A stretch of 64,000 nt of DNA from Planctomycetia bacterium (GCA_014192425.1 BJHK01000003.1:124001-188000), one strand, 5' to 3'. Counted from the stretch's first letter, positions 17,660 through 28,876 are shown. The notes: generated from the sequence alone by a model not told the origin. Translations and numbers: made by a program.

Positions 17660-18477
17660 TTCGCGCCGTCGCAGCCGACACGGCGTCTGCTCCGCCTTAC
17701 CGTCGCCGGGCTCAGCCCGGCTCCAGTGTCGGGCTCCGCCCGACACGCTGTGCTGTACGACTGCCACAATACCTCTACGAAACGCAGCCGGTGGCCGGCG
17801 GAAGGTGAGGAGCGTGAGGCTATCCTGCCTCAGCGACGAACCTTCTGCCGGCCACCGGCGCGTTGGGCGATTGCTGAGCTTCGCGCCAGCGACGCCGACA
17901 CGGCGTCGCCGCTGGCTTACCGTCGCCGGGCACAGCCCGGCTCCAGGGGCTGCTTTCACGCCGTCGCAGCCGACACGGCGTCTGCTCCGCCTTACCGTCG
18001 CCGGGCTCAGCCCGGCTCCAGTGTCGGGCTCCGCCCGACACGCTGTGCTGTACGACTGCCACAATACCTCTACGAAACGCAGCCGGTGGCCGGCGGAAGG
18101 TGAGGAGCGTGAGGCTATCCTGCCTCAGCGACGAACCTTCTGCCGGCCACCGGCGCGTTGGGCGATTGCTGAGCTTCGCGCCAGCGACGCCGACACGGCG
18201 TCGCCGCTGGCTTACCGTCGCCGGGCACAGCCCGGCTCCAGGGGCTGCTTTCACGCCGTCGCAGCCGACACGGCGTCTGCTCCGCCTTACCGTCGCCGGG
18301 CTCAGCCCGGCTCCAGTGTCGGGCTCCGCCCGACACGCTGTGCTGTACGACTGCCACAATACCTCTACGAAACGCAGCCGGTGGCCGGCGGAAGGTGAGG
18401 AGCGTGAGGCTATCCTGCCTCAGCGACGAACCTTCTGCCGGCCACCGGCGCGTTGGGCGATTGCTGAGCTTCGCGCC
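17660..18477. repeat. Tandem array, 295-bp units (two full, one partial)
   Basis: Units start at 17660, 17955 and 18250; the third stops at 18477. Each unit has a subunit like the 64-bp one of the preceding array and a hairpin GCCGGGC-TCA-GCCCGGC. Next come a perfect 9-bp hairpin GTGTCGGGC-TCC-GCCCGACAC, a spacer with a nested long inverted repeat, and (in full copies) a subunit like the 75-bp one, starting TTCGCGCCAGCGACG. Copies are nearly identical; only the first base changes of the leading subunit differ (TTCGCG versus TTCACG). The array ends just before the YjbQ-family gene. Confidence 0.93.
17787..17859. repeat. Nested long inverted repeat inside each 295-bp unit
   Basis: Arms of 20 bases at 17787-17806 and 17840-17859 pair throughout with one G-T position (GCCGGTGGCCGGCGGAAGGT against ACCTTCTGCCGGCCACCGGC). 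Inside lies a second hairpin TGAGGC-TATCCT-GCCTCA (17815-17832). Identical copies are at 18082-18154 and 18377-18449. The structure could form in DNA (cruciform) or RNA. Confidence 0.85.
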
Positions 18478-18495
18478 GCAATGGAGCCCATGCAC

Positions 18496-18963
18496 ATGGA
18501 CACCACGGCCCTGGCGGCGGCATACTCCCACCACCCCTCCATGCCCTGGTTTCAGTACGAAGTCCGGCTCGCCCCCCGACCCCGCGGTTTCCATCTCATC
18601 ACCGCGGAGGTCGCGGCCGCCCTGCGCGACATCGAGCCGGTCCGCATCGGCCTGCTCCACGTTTTCATCCTGCACACTTCGGCCAGCCTGTCCATCAATG
18701 AGAACGCCGACCCCGACGTGCCGCGCGACCTGGAAACGGCGTGCAACGCGATCGCCCCCGAGGATTTCCCCTACCGGCACACCTGCGAAGGGCCCGACGA
18801 CATGCCGGCGCACGTCAAGGCGACGCTGATCGGCAGTTCCGTCACGGTGCCGATTCGCGATGGCGGACTGGCCCTGGGAACATGGCAGGGCATCTATCTC
18901 TGCGAACATCGCGACCATGGCGGCCCGCGCCGGCTCGTGCTCACGCTGTGCGGCGAACGCTAG
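18496..18963 (+). CDS. YjbQ / secondary thiamine-phosphate synthase family protein
   Basis: 155 residues from ATG 18496, preferred because GGAG lies nine bases upstream; ATG 18541 would give the more usual 140-residue length. The UPF0047/YjbQ signatures are clear: PRPRGFHLITAEV, FILHTSASLSINENADPDV, HVKATLIGSSVTVPI, GTWQGIYLCEHRD. The conserved His and Asn of HTSASLSINENAD form the family's active-site or metal-binding region. E. coli YjbQ has weak thiamine phosphate synthase activity; the true role is uncertain. The start lies immediately after the tandem arrays, so the gene's leader is made of repeat DNA. Confidence 0.9.
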   Translation: MDTTALAAAYSHHPSMPWFQYEVRLAPRPRGFHLITAEVAAALRDIEPVRIGLLHVFILHTSASLSINENADPDVPRDLETACNAIAPEDFPYRHTCEGPDDMPAHVKATLIGSSVTVPIRDGGLALGTWQGIYLCEHRDHGGPRRLVLTLCGER

Positions 18964-18985
18964 CCATCCTCGCGCGGAGGGAGTC

Positions 18986-20443
18986 ATGACCGACGATCAG
19001 GCGACTCCCGGTGCTGGCCCGCCCGCCTTCGATCCCGAGCGGTTCCGGCGCGAGGGGCGGGCCGTCGTCGACTGGATCGCCGACTACTGGCAGACGCTCG
19101 AGTCGCGGCCGGTGCTGTCGCGGGCCGCGCCGGGCTGGGTGGCCGGCCAGTTCCCGGCCTCCCCACCCGCCGAACCCGAACCGCTGGCCGCGGTCGTCGC
19201 CGACCTCGACCGGGTGATCGTGCCCGGGCTCACGCACTGGCAGCATCCAGGCTTCTTCGGCTACTTCCCCGCATCGACGAGCGGCCCGTCGATCCTCGGC
19301 GAACTGCTCGCCGCCGGGCTCGGCGTCCAGGGGATGCTGTGGGCCACGTCCCCGGCGTGTACGGAGCTGGAGACGCTCGTGCTCGAGTGGCTGCGGCAGC
19401 TGCTCGGGCTGCCGGAGCGGTTCGCGCCGGCGGCCGCCGGCGGCGGCGTGATTCAGGACTCGGCGTCGAGCGGCCTGTTGTGCGCGGTGCTCGCGGCACG
19501 GGAGCGGGCGACCGACGGCACGACCAATCGGGCGGGCGTGCGGCAGCACGGGGATGCACTGACCGCCTACTGCAGTGCCGCCGCGCATTCGAGCGTCGAG
19601 AAGGGGCTGCGGATCGCCGGCATCGGCAGCGACTGGCTGCGCCGTGTGCCCGTCGCTGCGACCGGCGGCCTCGACGTGGCGGCACTGGAAGCGGCGGTCG
19701 AGGCCGACGTCGCTGCCGGCCGCCGGCCGTTCTTCGTGGCGGCGACGGTGGGCACGACGGCCGCCGGCGCGATCGATGACGTGCCGGCGATCGCCGCCGT
19801 GGCGACCCGGCACGGAGCCTGGCTGCACGTCGATGCTGCCTGGGCCGGCGCGGCCGCGATCTGTCCGGAGCTCCGGCCGCCGCTCGTCGCTGGCGCCGAG
19901 TCCGCCGACAGCTGGGGCTGCAATCCCCACAAGTGGCTGCTCGTCAACTTCGACTGCCACGCGCTGTGGGTCGCCGATCGCGGGCCGCTCGTCCGGGCGC
20001 TGTCGCTCAAGCCCGACTACCTGCGCACTGCAGCCGCAGAGGCGGGGGCCGTCATCGACTACAGCGACTGGCAGGTGCCGCTGGGGAGACGGTTTCGCGC
20101 CCTCAAACTGTGGATGGTGCTGCGGATGATCGGCGCGGAAGCCCTGCGCCGGCGGATTCGCGACCACGTCGCCTGGGGAGATGAATTCGCCGGCTGGGTC
20201 GTCGCCGACCGGCAGTTCGAACTGCTCGCTCCCCCGTCGCTGGGCCTGGTCTGCTTCGCCCTCCGGGCCGGCGACGACGCATCCGCCGCCCTGCTCGACC
20301 GGGTGAACGGTGCCGGCGAGGTGTTCCTCAGCCGGGCCATGGTCGCCGGCCGGCTGGCCCTGCGCCTGGCGGTCGGCGGGGCGATCACCGAGCGGCGGCA
20401 CGTCGTCGCCGCCTGGGAATCCCTGCGCGGACACGCTCCCTGA
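18986..20443 (+). CDS. PLP-dependent aromatic amino acid decarboxylase-like protein
   Basis: 485 residues from ATG 18986, preceded by GGAGGGAG. This is a group II PLP decarboxylase fold: N-terminal RREGRAVVDWIADYW, HPGFFGYFPASTSGPSILGE and ATSPACTELE. The pyridine-ring Asp lies in HVDAAWAG, and the Schiff-base Lys316 in NPHKWLLVNFDC. These match the DDC/TDC family, which decarboxylates L-DOPA, tryptophan, tyrosine or phenylalanine to amines. The substrate cannot be read from sequence. The gene is 22 bases after the YjbQ stop, so the two may be cotranscribed. Confidence 0.92.
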   Translation: MTDDQATPGAGPPAFDPERFRREGRAVVDWIADYWQTLESRPVLSRAAPGWVAGQFPASPPAEPEPLAAVVADLDRVIVPGLTHWQHPGFFGYFPASTSGPSILGELLAAGLGVQGMLWATSPACTELETLVLEWLRQLLGLPERFAPAAAGGGVIQDSASSGLLCAVLAARERATDGTTNRAGVRQHGDALTAYCSAAAHSSVEKGLRIAGIGSDWLRRVPVAATGGLDVAALEAAVEADVAAGRRPFFVAATVGTTAAGAIDDVPAIAAVATRHGAWLHVDAAWAGAAAICPELRPPLVAGAESADSWGCNPHKWLLVNFDCHALWVADRGPLVRALSLKPDYLRTAAAEAGAVIDYSDWQVPLGRRFRALKLWMVLRMIGAEALRRRIRDHVAWGDEFAGWVVADRQFELLAPPSLGLVCFALRAGDDASAALLDRVNGAGEVFLSRAMVAGRLALRLAVGGAITERRHVVAAWESLRGHAP

Positions 20444-20602
20444 CCCCCGGGCTGACCACCGGGCCCGAGGCGGCCCCGCCACGCCGGCAGACCCTCCCCG
20501 TCTTGCCCAAGGTGTCGGCGCCGATTTTTTTCTGCATTCTCAGCCGCCGATGAGCCGAAATCCTCCGGACGAACCATCTTTCCCCGGCACCCGTAGTATG
20601 GG

Positions 20603-20629
20603 CTGCGGCCCGCCGCAGGCGGCCTTTTT
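20603..20629 (+). terminator. Possible hairpin with U-tract
   Basis: CTGCGG-CCCG-CCGCAG (20603-20618) is a perfect 6-bp stem. It is followed by GCGGCC and TTTTT (20625-20629), 160 bases after the decarboxylase stop and 44 bases before the DksA-type gene. The spacer between stem and T-run makes it a poor intrinsic terminator. A second T-run (TCGGCGCCGA then TTTTTTT, about 20517-20530) lies upstream. Either could end decarboxylase transcription. Confidence 0.25.
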
Positions 20630-20672
20630 GCACGCCGTCCGACAGGGCCAGGGAAGGCAGGGAGTTGCAACC

Positions 20673-21098
20673 ATGGCACGCAAAGATGCTCTGTTGAACC
20701 TGCGGTCGATCCTCGTTCGACGCCGGGATGCCCTGCGCAGCGCTTTGGCCGGGGACCTGACGCTGCTCAAGGAGTTGCGCAGCGAATCGCCGGGAGACCT
20801 CGTCGATGCGGCCTATGATTCCGCACAGGACGAGTTGAGCTCGCAACTGGCGGAGGTGGAGAGCCGTGAACTGGCGAATATCGAGAACGCCCTGGAGCGG
20901 ATGAAGGCCGGCTCCTACGGCCTGTGCGAGGTGTGCAGCGGCAAGATTCCCCTCGCTCGGCTCAACGCCCTGCCCTATGCCACGATGTGCATCGAGTGCC
21001 AGCGCGACTTGGAGCGGTCGGGCGCGTCCGGCTTCGGCCGGCGGTCGGAGGCGGAGGACGTCGGCGAGGAGACCGTGTCGGGCGAACTCGAGTTGTAG
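20673..21098 (+). CDS. DksA/TraR-type C4 zinc-finger protein
   Basis: 141 residues with a GGGAG ribosome site eight bases upstream. Residues 1-80 form a coiled-coil-like helical pair; the C-terminal zinc finger has four Cys in YGLCEVCSG and ATMCIECQ (near 89-112). Family members bind the RNA polymerase secondary channel, as DksA does with ppGpp, or act as related regulators. The tail is acidic (EAEDVGEETVSGELEL). No DxxDxA-like tip motif typical of DksA is obvious in the coiled coil, though DAAYDSAQDEL occupies a similar place, so the regulatory role is inferred. Confidence 0.9.
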   Translation: MARKDALLNLRSILVRRRDALRSALAGDLTLLKELRSESPGDLVDAAYDSAQDELSSQLAEVESRELANIENALERMKAGSYGLCEVCSGKIPLARLNALPYATMCIECQRDLERSGASGFGRRSEAEDVGEETVSGELEL

Positions 21099-21162
21099 TC
21101 CGCGCCGCCGGCCGGTTCTGCTATGGTTTCGGCTCGAGTCCGACCCCCGACGAGAGCAGCGC

Positions 21163-22365
<1,203 letters not shown>

Positions 22366-22439
22366 GGCGGATCCCGCCTTCGCGGATCGCGGGCGGCACA
22401 CGTCTCGTCACGCTGGGCCGCGGAGGACGTGCGGGCCGG

Positions 22440-23390
22440 TCAGGTGGCGGCCGCCGCGTCCGCGAAGCCGCGCAGGATGCAGTCCTGCACGCCGGCCACG
22501 TCACAGCCGACGAGCAGGTCGACGTTGGGGCGGGTCTGGCGGATCTGTCGCCGGTCGACGACGAGCATGCCCGCCGTCAACTCGCCCGTCGTCTCGACGT
22601 CGGCCGCGACCGGCTGGCGCTCGAAGAGCTCCGGGTTCGTCGCGGCCACGAGCGCGACGACGTCGTGCAGGCAAATCCCCTCGTTGCCGAGAATCCGGCG
22701 ATGCGCCCGGAAGGCATGGCCGAGCATTCGGCGCAGGAGGACGCCGGCCCGGGACGATTCGTCGGGCAGCTGGTCGAGCAGCTCGAAGCCCAGCATCACC
22801 TGGCTGCTGGTCTCCAGCGGCAGGAGCGTCTTGTCGATCGGCTCGCGGACGACCTGTCGGGCCGCGGCCGGATCGCAGTAGAAGTTGAAGTCGGCCGCTG
22901 CCGTGGCATTCCCCGAGGCGTGCACCGTGCCGCCGCAGACGACGAGCCCGGCAGACAGCTCGAGGATCTCCGGGTCGCGGCGCAGCAGGCGGGCGATGTT
23001 CGTCAACGGACCGAGTGCGAGGATCGTGATCTCGCGCGGCTGGGCCTTGAGGCATTCCCAGATCACCTTCTCCGAGGCATGGCCGCCGTGCAGCGAGACC
23101 CGCGGCAGTTCGGCGCCGCCGAGGCCGTCGGCACCATGCATGCTGTAGGGCCGCTCCGGCAGGACGACGTCGTCGCTGGCCGCACCGAGGCGGGGCAGCC
23201 GCGGCGGATCGAGGTAGCCGACGAGAGCCTGGAGGTTGGCGGTCGCCTGCGCGGGCCCCACGTTGCCGCCGACGGCGGTCAGCGCCACGACCTCGACCCG
23301 GGGATCGAACAGGGCGAGGGCGATGGCCACGGCGTCGTCGATCCCGGGATCCACGTCGATGATCAGCTTGCGGGGCGCGACGGGGGGCAC
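22440..23390 (-). CDS. Inosine/uridine-preferring nucleoside hydrolase family protein
   Basis: 316 residues from GTG 23390; no ATG fits before the conserved N-terminus. The calcium-binding signature IIDVDPGIDDAVA is at residues 9-21. Other family features are ALTAVGGNVGPAQATANLQAL, ILALGPLTNIARLL, GGTVHASGNATAAADFNFYCDPAAA and the closing DVV-type Asp (ICLHDVVALV). It should hydrolyse ribonucleosides to base and ribose for salvage; base preference is not evident. The gene is divergent from trpD, with about 130 bases between the starts. Confidence 0.93.
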   Translation of the reverse strand: MPPVAPRKLIIDVDPGIDDAVAIALALFDPRVEVVALTAVGGNVGPAQATANLQALVGYLDPPRLPRLGAASDDVVLPERPYSMHGADGLGGAELPRVSLHGGHASEKVIWECLKAQPREITILALGPLTNIARLLRRDPEILELSAGLVVCGGTVHASGNATAAADFNFYCDPAAARQVVREPIDKTLLPLETSSQVMLGFELLDQLPDESSRAGVLLRRMLGHAFRAHRRILGNEGICLHDVVALVAATNPELFERQPVAADVETTGELTAGMLVVDRRQIRQTRPNVDLLVGCDVAGVQDCILRGFADAAAAT

Positions 23391-23521
23391 GGTGCGGCTC
23401 TCGAACGGGTGCGAGTGGTGTAGTCTTACACCGGGTGTCGTGTCTCGGGGACGCGGCGCAATCCTATCCGAAACCGGCCGACGACGCCGGCGCCGAACAG
23501 GCCGCGGCCCGCAGTGCACCG

Positions 23522-24592
<1,071 letters not shown>

Positions 24593-24603
24593 CCGTCGGC
24601 CCG

Positions 24604-25473
24604 TCAGACAGCCGCGACGTCGAGAGGGATCTCGAGCCCGTCGTAGGCGAGTTCCACGCCGGCGGGAAGCGCGGCCGAGACGGCGGCATGGCCGAGCTCG
24701 TGCCCCATGTGGGTCAACAGCGTCCGCCGCGCCCCCACACGCTCCGCCACGGCCAGCGCCTCCGCGAGCGACAGGTGGGTCGGATGCCGGGCGGGCCGCA
24801 GGCAGTCGAGGACGAGCGTGTCGAGCCCTGCGAGCAGCGGCCAGGTCTCGTCCGGGATCAGGTTCGTGTCGGTGCAGTAGGCGACGGCGCCGAAGCGGAA
24901 GCCGAGCACGTCAAAGACGCCGTGCCGGATCCGGAGCGGCGTGACGTGCGCGCCGAGGATGGTGAACGGGGCCGTCGAGATCCGCTCGAAGGTGAGCTTC
25001 GGCACGCCGCCGCCGGCCGCGGGCACCGGCTCGAAGGCGTAGTCGAAGGCCCGGCGGATCCGCGTTTCGACCCGCTCCTCACAGAACACCGGCACCGGCC
25101 GGCCCGCGGCGTAGCAGATCGGCCGCACGTCATCGAGGCCGTAGACGTGATCCACGTGATCGTGGGTGTAGAGGATCGCATCGATCCGCGCGATGCTTTC
25201 CCGGAGGAGTTGTCCGCGCAGGTCAGGGGTCGTGTCGATGAGCAGGTGCCCCGCCGGCAGGCCAACGGCGACGCTCGTCCGCGTTCGCTTGTCCCGCGGG
25301 TCGGCACTCGTGCACACGCCGCAGCCGCAGCCGACGACCGGCACGCCGACGCTCGTTCCCGTTCCCAGGAACACGAGCCGGCCGGTGATGTCGCGGCCCC
25401 GGGTCCAGACCGGCGTGGCGGCCGCGCCCCCGGTGGTCCCGGCCGTGCCCGCCTTGTCCGCCGCGTCCCGCAT
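24604..25473 (-). CDS. MBL-fold hydrolase, PhnP-like
   Basis: 289 residues. A metallo-beta-lactamase fold starts at residue 31 (RLVFLGTGTSVGVPVVGC). The zinc-site Cys cluster GCGCGVCTSADPRDKRTR is typical of PhnP-like phosphodiesterases. The metal motif is THDHVDHVYGLDD (HxHxDH), with further ligands in CTDTN and LTHMGHE. PhnP acts on cyclic phosphoribose intermediates in phosphonate breakdown, but no phn genes are present here, so a general phosphodiesterase is the safer call. The first 28 residues are an Ala/Gly/Thr-rich extension and the true start may be later. It converges on trpD with an 11-base gap. Confidence 0.88.
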   Translation of the reverse strand: MRDAADKAGTAGTTGGAAATPVWTRGRDITGRLVFLGTGTSVGVPVVGCGCGVCTSADPRDKRTRTSVAVGLPAGHLLIDTTPDLRGQLLRESIARIDAILYTHDHVDHVYGLDDVRPICYAAGRPVPVFCEERVETRIRRAFDYAFEPVPAAGGGVPKLTFERISTAPFTILGAHVTPLRIRHGVFDVLGFRFGAVAYCTDTNLIPDETWPLLAGLDTLVLDCLRPARHPTHLSLAEALAVAERVGARRTLLTHMGHELGHAAVSAALPAGVELAYDGLEIPLDVAAV

Positions 25474-25558
25474 GCCTCATAGTATCGTCGACGAAATCTG
25501 AAATGCCATGGCGGCGGCCCGGCCGCCGACCTGTTCCACGGTTGAACCGGAGCACACC

Positions 25559-28507
25559 ATGTCCCGCCAGCCTGCCGCACGCGTCGCCGTCCATGCCTTC
25601 TGCCTGGCCTGCATCGGCGGCCTGAGTACTGCCCTTCCCCTCCGGGCGGCCCGGGCGACCGACGAGCCGATCGTCCTGGCCGTCGTCGCCTGCGATCCCT
25701 ATGCAGAGCTCAAGGCACAGGTTGACTGGCTGGGAAGCGTCGTCGATCAGCCCGCGCTCGCCAGCCTCGTGGAGTCGCCGCTCATGATGGCGACGCGATT
25801 CCAGGGGCTCGCCGGCCTCGACGTGAACCGTCCGACCGGCGTCATCTTCACGGCGGAGGGTCCGGGCAACACCCCGGTCGTGCGCGGCTTCGTGCCCGTG
25901 AAGAACCTGGACATGCTGCTCCGGTCGCTCGCGCCGGTGATCGGCGACGTGGTGGAGCGGGACGGCATGAAGACGGTCGCGCCCGCCGGCATGCCAGCGC
26001 TGCAGATCATCGACCGCGAGGGCTGGGCGATCATCGCGGCCCGCGGAACCCCGGACGCTCCGGCCGGCCTGGAGCAGCACCTCGATCCCGTGGTCAAGTC
26101 ATGTTCGCTCGGTGCGCGGCTGTTCCCCTCGCGGCTGCCCGAACCTCTGCGCGACTGGATCGTGACACGCGCCGGTGAAGCGGCGGCGCGGCAGGCACAG
26201 CATCCGGGCGCCGCACCCCTTGTCGCCGGAGCCCTGAAGCAGCAGTTCGCCGCGACCGAGATGGTGACCCTTGGCCTGACACTCGACGTCGAGAAGGCGC
26301 GGGCATTCCTCGAATCGCGAATCTTGATGTCGGCCGACTCGGCCGCGGGCAGGCTCGCCGATGACATGGCGCGGGCGAAGCCCACGGCTCCCTCCCTGAC
26401 GACGACCGACGGCAAGCCGGCGGCCGTCGTCGGTCACTTGGCCGTCGCGGTTCCCGAGCCGCTCCGCAAGCAGACACTGGCCGCGTTGCCGTCTCCCGCC
26501 ACCGCACCCAACGCCACGCTCGCCGCCGTCATCCGGGAGCTGGTGCCGGCGATGCTCGACACCGGTGTCATCGACACCGTGTTCACAATCGACACCGCGG
26601 CGGCCCGCGCCGTCACTGACCCTGCCCTGCCTGGCATCACGGCCTGCGTGAAGGTAGCGGATGGCCGCGCGGTCGAAGCCGGCCTGAAGAAGGCGATCGG
26701 TACGGCGAAGGGGCTTCCGGCCGGCGTCCGCGTGACGTTCGACACGGGCCGGGTGGGAGCAGCCACGCTCCACACCCTGGAGATCGACACCGCCGACGAC
26801 GCCCGCCTGAAACAGATGCTCGGCGAGCAATTGCTGGTCACGATCGGAATCACCCCCGACCGAGCAATCGTCACCCTCGGGCCGGGTGGCGACACGCGTG
26901 CTGCCGCACTCTCGACGGCTGCCGCCGCCACAGAATCCAAGCCGTTCGCGGGGCTCGAGCTGTCACTGCTCCCGCTCATCCGCCATGCCGCGACGGTTCA
27001 GCTCGCCGGCCTCGACGCCGGCTCCTCGGCACGGATCGAGGCCATGCTCGAAAAGGCCGCGGCCTATCCCTCGTCATCGCTGCACCTGCTCGTCCGACCG
27101 ATCGAACGGGGCATGGCAGTCCGGCTGTCGGCAGAACCCGGGGCGATCAGGCTGCTCAAGGATGTCGGCACCCTCGAGTGGGAAGCGGGGCGCGGATCGG
27201 CGAGAAGCGGGCCCGTGCCAAGTCGCCCGGCGACGCCGCAGCAACTCGAATGGATCATGAGGGGGATTTGGATTGACGCGGACGCCAACCCCCGCAGTGG
27301 CGACGACTGGTTGCCGACCGACATCCGCGCCAAGGACGGCACACCGCTGTTGAGCTGGAGGGTCAGGATCCTGCAGCGCATCAACCTCGAACACGTCTTC
27401 AGGCAATTTCGTCTCGACGAGCCCTGGGACAGCCCGCACAACATCGAGCTGCTGAAAAACATGCCGGACTTTTACCTCAGCCCGGAAGCCCCTGCCGATC
27501 AGCCCCGGCACATGACGACCTACGTCGGCGTTCAGGGGGACGGCCTCTTCCTGCGGCCGGACGGCAAGCGCCGGCCGACAGCCGACTTTCGCGATGGCCT
27601 CGGCAAGACCATCGCGGTCGTCGAAGTTTCCCCGGCGCTGGCCCGCGAGTGGACGAAGCCCGACGGCGACTTTCCCACGGAGAAGGAATTCCTGGCTGCC
27701 GTCGCCGCCTGGCGGAAGGATGGCATGTTTCATGCCGCCTTTGCCGATGGGCACGTTCGCGAGTTGAAGGGTTCCGACCTGACACCGGCCGATTTTCGCG
27801 CCCTGCTTACCGTGGCGGGCGGCGACAATCCGGCAGAGCCGGAGCCCCAGCTTCGCAAACCGGCCGAAAGCGGGACCGTGCCGAGACGCCGGACGGAATC
27901 CGACGATCTCCAGGTGATCATTGAGGGCGTGCTCATGAACGCCGACGCCAACCCAGACAGAGGCGAAAACTGGTTCCCGACCGACATCCGCGCCAAGGAC
28001 GGGAAACCGCTGCTGAGTTGGCGAGTTGCGATCCTGCCGCAGGTCGGTTTGAAGTCCCTTCACAGCGCCTTTCGTCTCGACGAGCCATGGGACAGCCCCC
28101 ACAATATCGAGTTGCTGAAAAACGCGCCCGACTGGTGTCGGAGTCCGGCGGCGCCCGCTGGGCAACCCCAACACATGACGACCTACGTCGGCGTTCAGGG
28201 AACGGGACTCTTTCTGCGGCCGGACGGTAAGGGCCGACGAACCGGAGACTTTGTCGACGGCCCCAACAATACCGTCGCGGTCGTCGAGGTGCCCCCGGCG
28301 CTGGCCCGCGAATGGACGAAGCCCGACGGCGACTTTCCCACGGAGAAGGAATTCCTGGCTGCCGTCGCCGCCTGGCGGAAGGATGGCATGTTTCATGTCG
28401 CCTTTGCCGATGGGTACGTTCGCGAGTTGAAGGGTTCCGACCTGACCCCGGCCGATTTTCGCGCCCTGCTCACCGTGGCGGGCGACGACAAACCGGCAAA
28501 GCCCTGA
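25559..28507 (+). CDS. Large secreted protein with two DUF1559-type C-terminal domains
   Basis: 982 residues from ATG 25559 (GGAG seven bases upstream), with a signal peptide (1-36). Residues 40-540 form a long region without a recognised domain, with alternating strand and helix segments. The C-terminal part holds two copies of a module marked by PTDIRAKDG.PLLSWRV, FRLDEPWDSPHNIELLKN, HMTTYVGVQG and FADGHVRELKGSDLTPADFR, as in planctomycete DUF1559 (H-X9-DG) proteins. The copies come from a 663-bp tandem duplication in which about 140 bp are almost identical. Those proteins often carry a pilin-like N-terminus; none is seen here. The function is unknown. Confidence 0.8.
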   Translation: MSRQPAARVAVHAFCLACIGGLSTALPLRAARATDEPIVLAVVACDPYAELKAQVDWLGSVVDQPALASLVESPLMMATRFQGLAGLDVNRPTGVIFTAEGPGNTPVVRGFVPVKNLDMLLRSLAPVIGDVVERDGMKTVAPAGMPALQIIDREGWAIIAARGTPDAPAGLEQHLDPVVKSCSLGARLFPSRLPEPLRDWIVTRAGEAAARQAQHPGAAPLVAGALKQQFAATEMVTLGLTLDVEKARAFLESRILMSADSAAGRLADDMARAKPTAPSLTTTDGKPAAVVGHLAVAVPEPLRKQTLAALPSPATAPNATLAAVIRELVPAMLDTGVIDTVFTIDTAAARAVTDPALPGITACVKVADGRAVEAGLKKAIGTAKGLPAGVRVTFDTGRVGAATLHTLEIDTADDARLKQMLGEQLLVTIGITPDRAIVTLGPGGDTRAAALSTAAAATESKPFAGLELSLLPLIRHAATVQLAGLDAGSSARIEAMLEKAAAYPSSSLHLLVRPIERGMAVRLSAEPGAIRLLKDVGTLEWEAGRGSARSGPVPSRPATPQQLEWIMRGIWIDADANPRSGDDWLPTDIRAKDGTPLLSWRVRILQRINLEHVFRQFRLDEPWDSPHNIELLKNMPDFYLSPEAPADQPRHMTTYVGVQGDGLFLRPDGKRRPTADFRDGLGKTIAVVEVSPALAREWTKPDGDFPTEKEFLAAVAAWRKDGMFHAAFADGHVRELKGSDLTPADFRALLTVAGGDNPAEPEPQLRKPAESGTVPRRRTESDDLQVIIEGVLMNADANPDRGENWFPTDIRAKDGKPLLSWRVAILPQVGLKSLHSAFRLDEPWDSPHNIELLKNAPDWCRSPAAPAGQPQHMTTYVGVQGTGLFLRPDGKGRRTGDFVDGPNNTVAVVEVPPALAREWTKPDGDFPTEKEFLAAVAAWRKDGMFHVAFADGYVRELKGSDLTPADFRALLTVAGDDKPAKP
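27254..28507. repeat. 663-bp internal tandem duplication
   Basis: Unit one runs 27254-27916 and unit two from 27917 to the stop at 28507. The offset is exactly 663 bases at every anchor checked (27254/27917 and 27641/28304). Identity is highest at the 3' half (27641-27780 against 28304-28443, nearly identical) and lower at the 5' half, which suggests recent partial homogenisation. Confidence 0.85.
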
Positions 28508-28630
28508 CCCGGCCCAGCACCGACCTTCTCGGCACGACGGCCCCACGGTGGGTCGCCGTGCAGCGGGCCTTGCCCGGCGGCACGGCCGGCCCCGACGCAG
28601 ATCCCGCGAGCGTTCGACAAGGCAACCACC

Positions 28631-28864
28631 GTGCAGACAGAGACTTCTGAAAAGCCCGGCCATTTCGGGACGACCGTGGCGACCGTTTCGGTCGTGTTCC
28701 TGCTCCTCTTCGGCCCCCTGATGATCGCTCTGGGCGAGCGGCTCTGCTTCGGAACCAACCACTTCGAACGTGCGTTGGATGACGTGGGCCTCCTCACGTT
28801 CTACGCTAGGATCTACGAGGTCACGGGGATCTTCGACATCGTGAAAAGCCTCTTGGGCTTTTGA
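28631..28864 (+). CDS. Small single-pass membrane protein
   Basis: 77 residues from GTG 28631 with AAGG eight bases upstream. A short polar N-terminus (QTETSEKPGHFG) is followed by a transmembrane segment at about 16-35 (VATVSVVFLLLFGPLMIALG) and a C-terminal part that may form a second amphipathic helix (IYEVTGIFDIVKSLLGF). No family is recognised. It stands between the DUF1559-type gene and a dispersed repeat, 12 bases from the repeat's left end. Composition is less GC-extreme than its neighbours. Confidence 0.6.
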   Translation: MQTETSEKPGHFGTTVATVSVVFLLLFGPLMIALGERLCFGTNHFERALDDVGLLTFYARIYEVTGIFDIVKSLLGF

Positions 28865-28876
28865 AACGTCTCGCGA

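Noticed and set aside
17012-18398. Several overlapping open frames of 180-370 residues across the tandem arrays
   Set aside because: They translate the same repeat over and over on both strands in several frames; no folded-protein character.
17243-18477. CRISPR array
   Set aside because: Repeat units abut without unique spacers, periods are 139 and 295 bp, and no cas genes are present.
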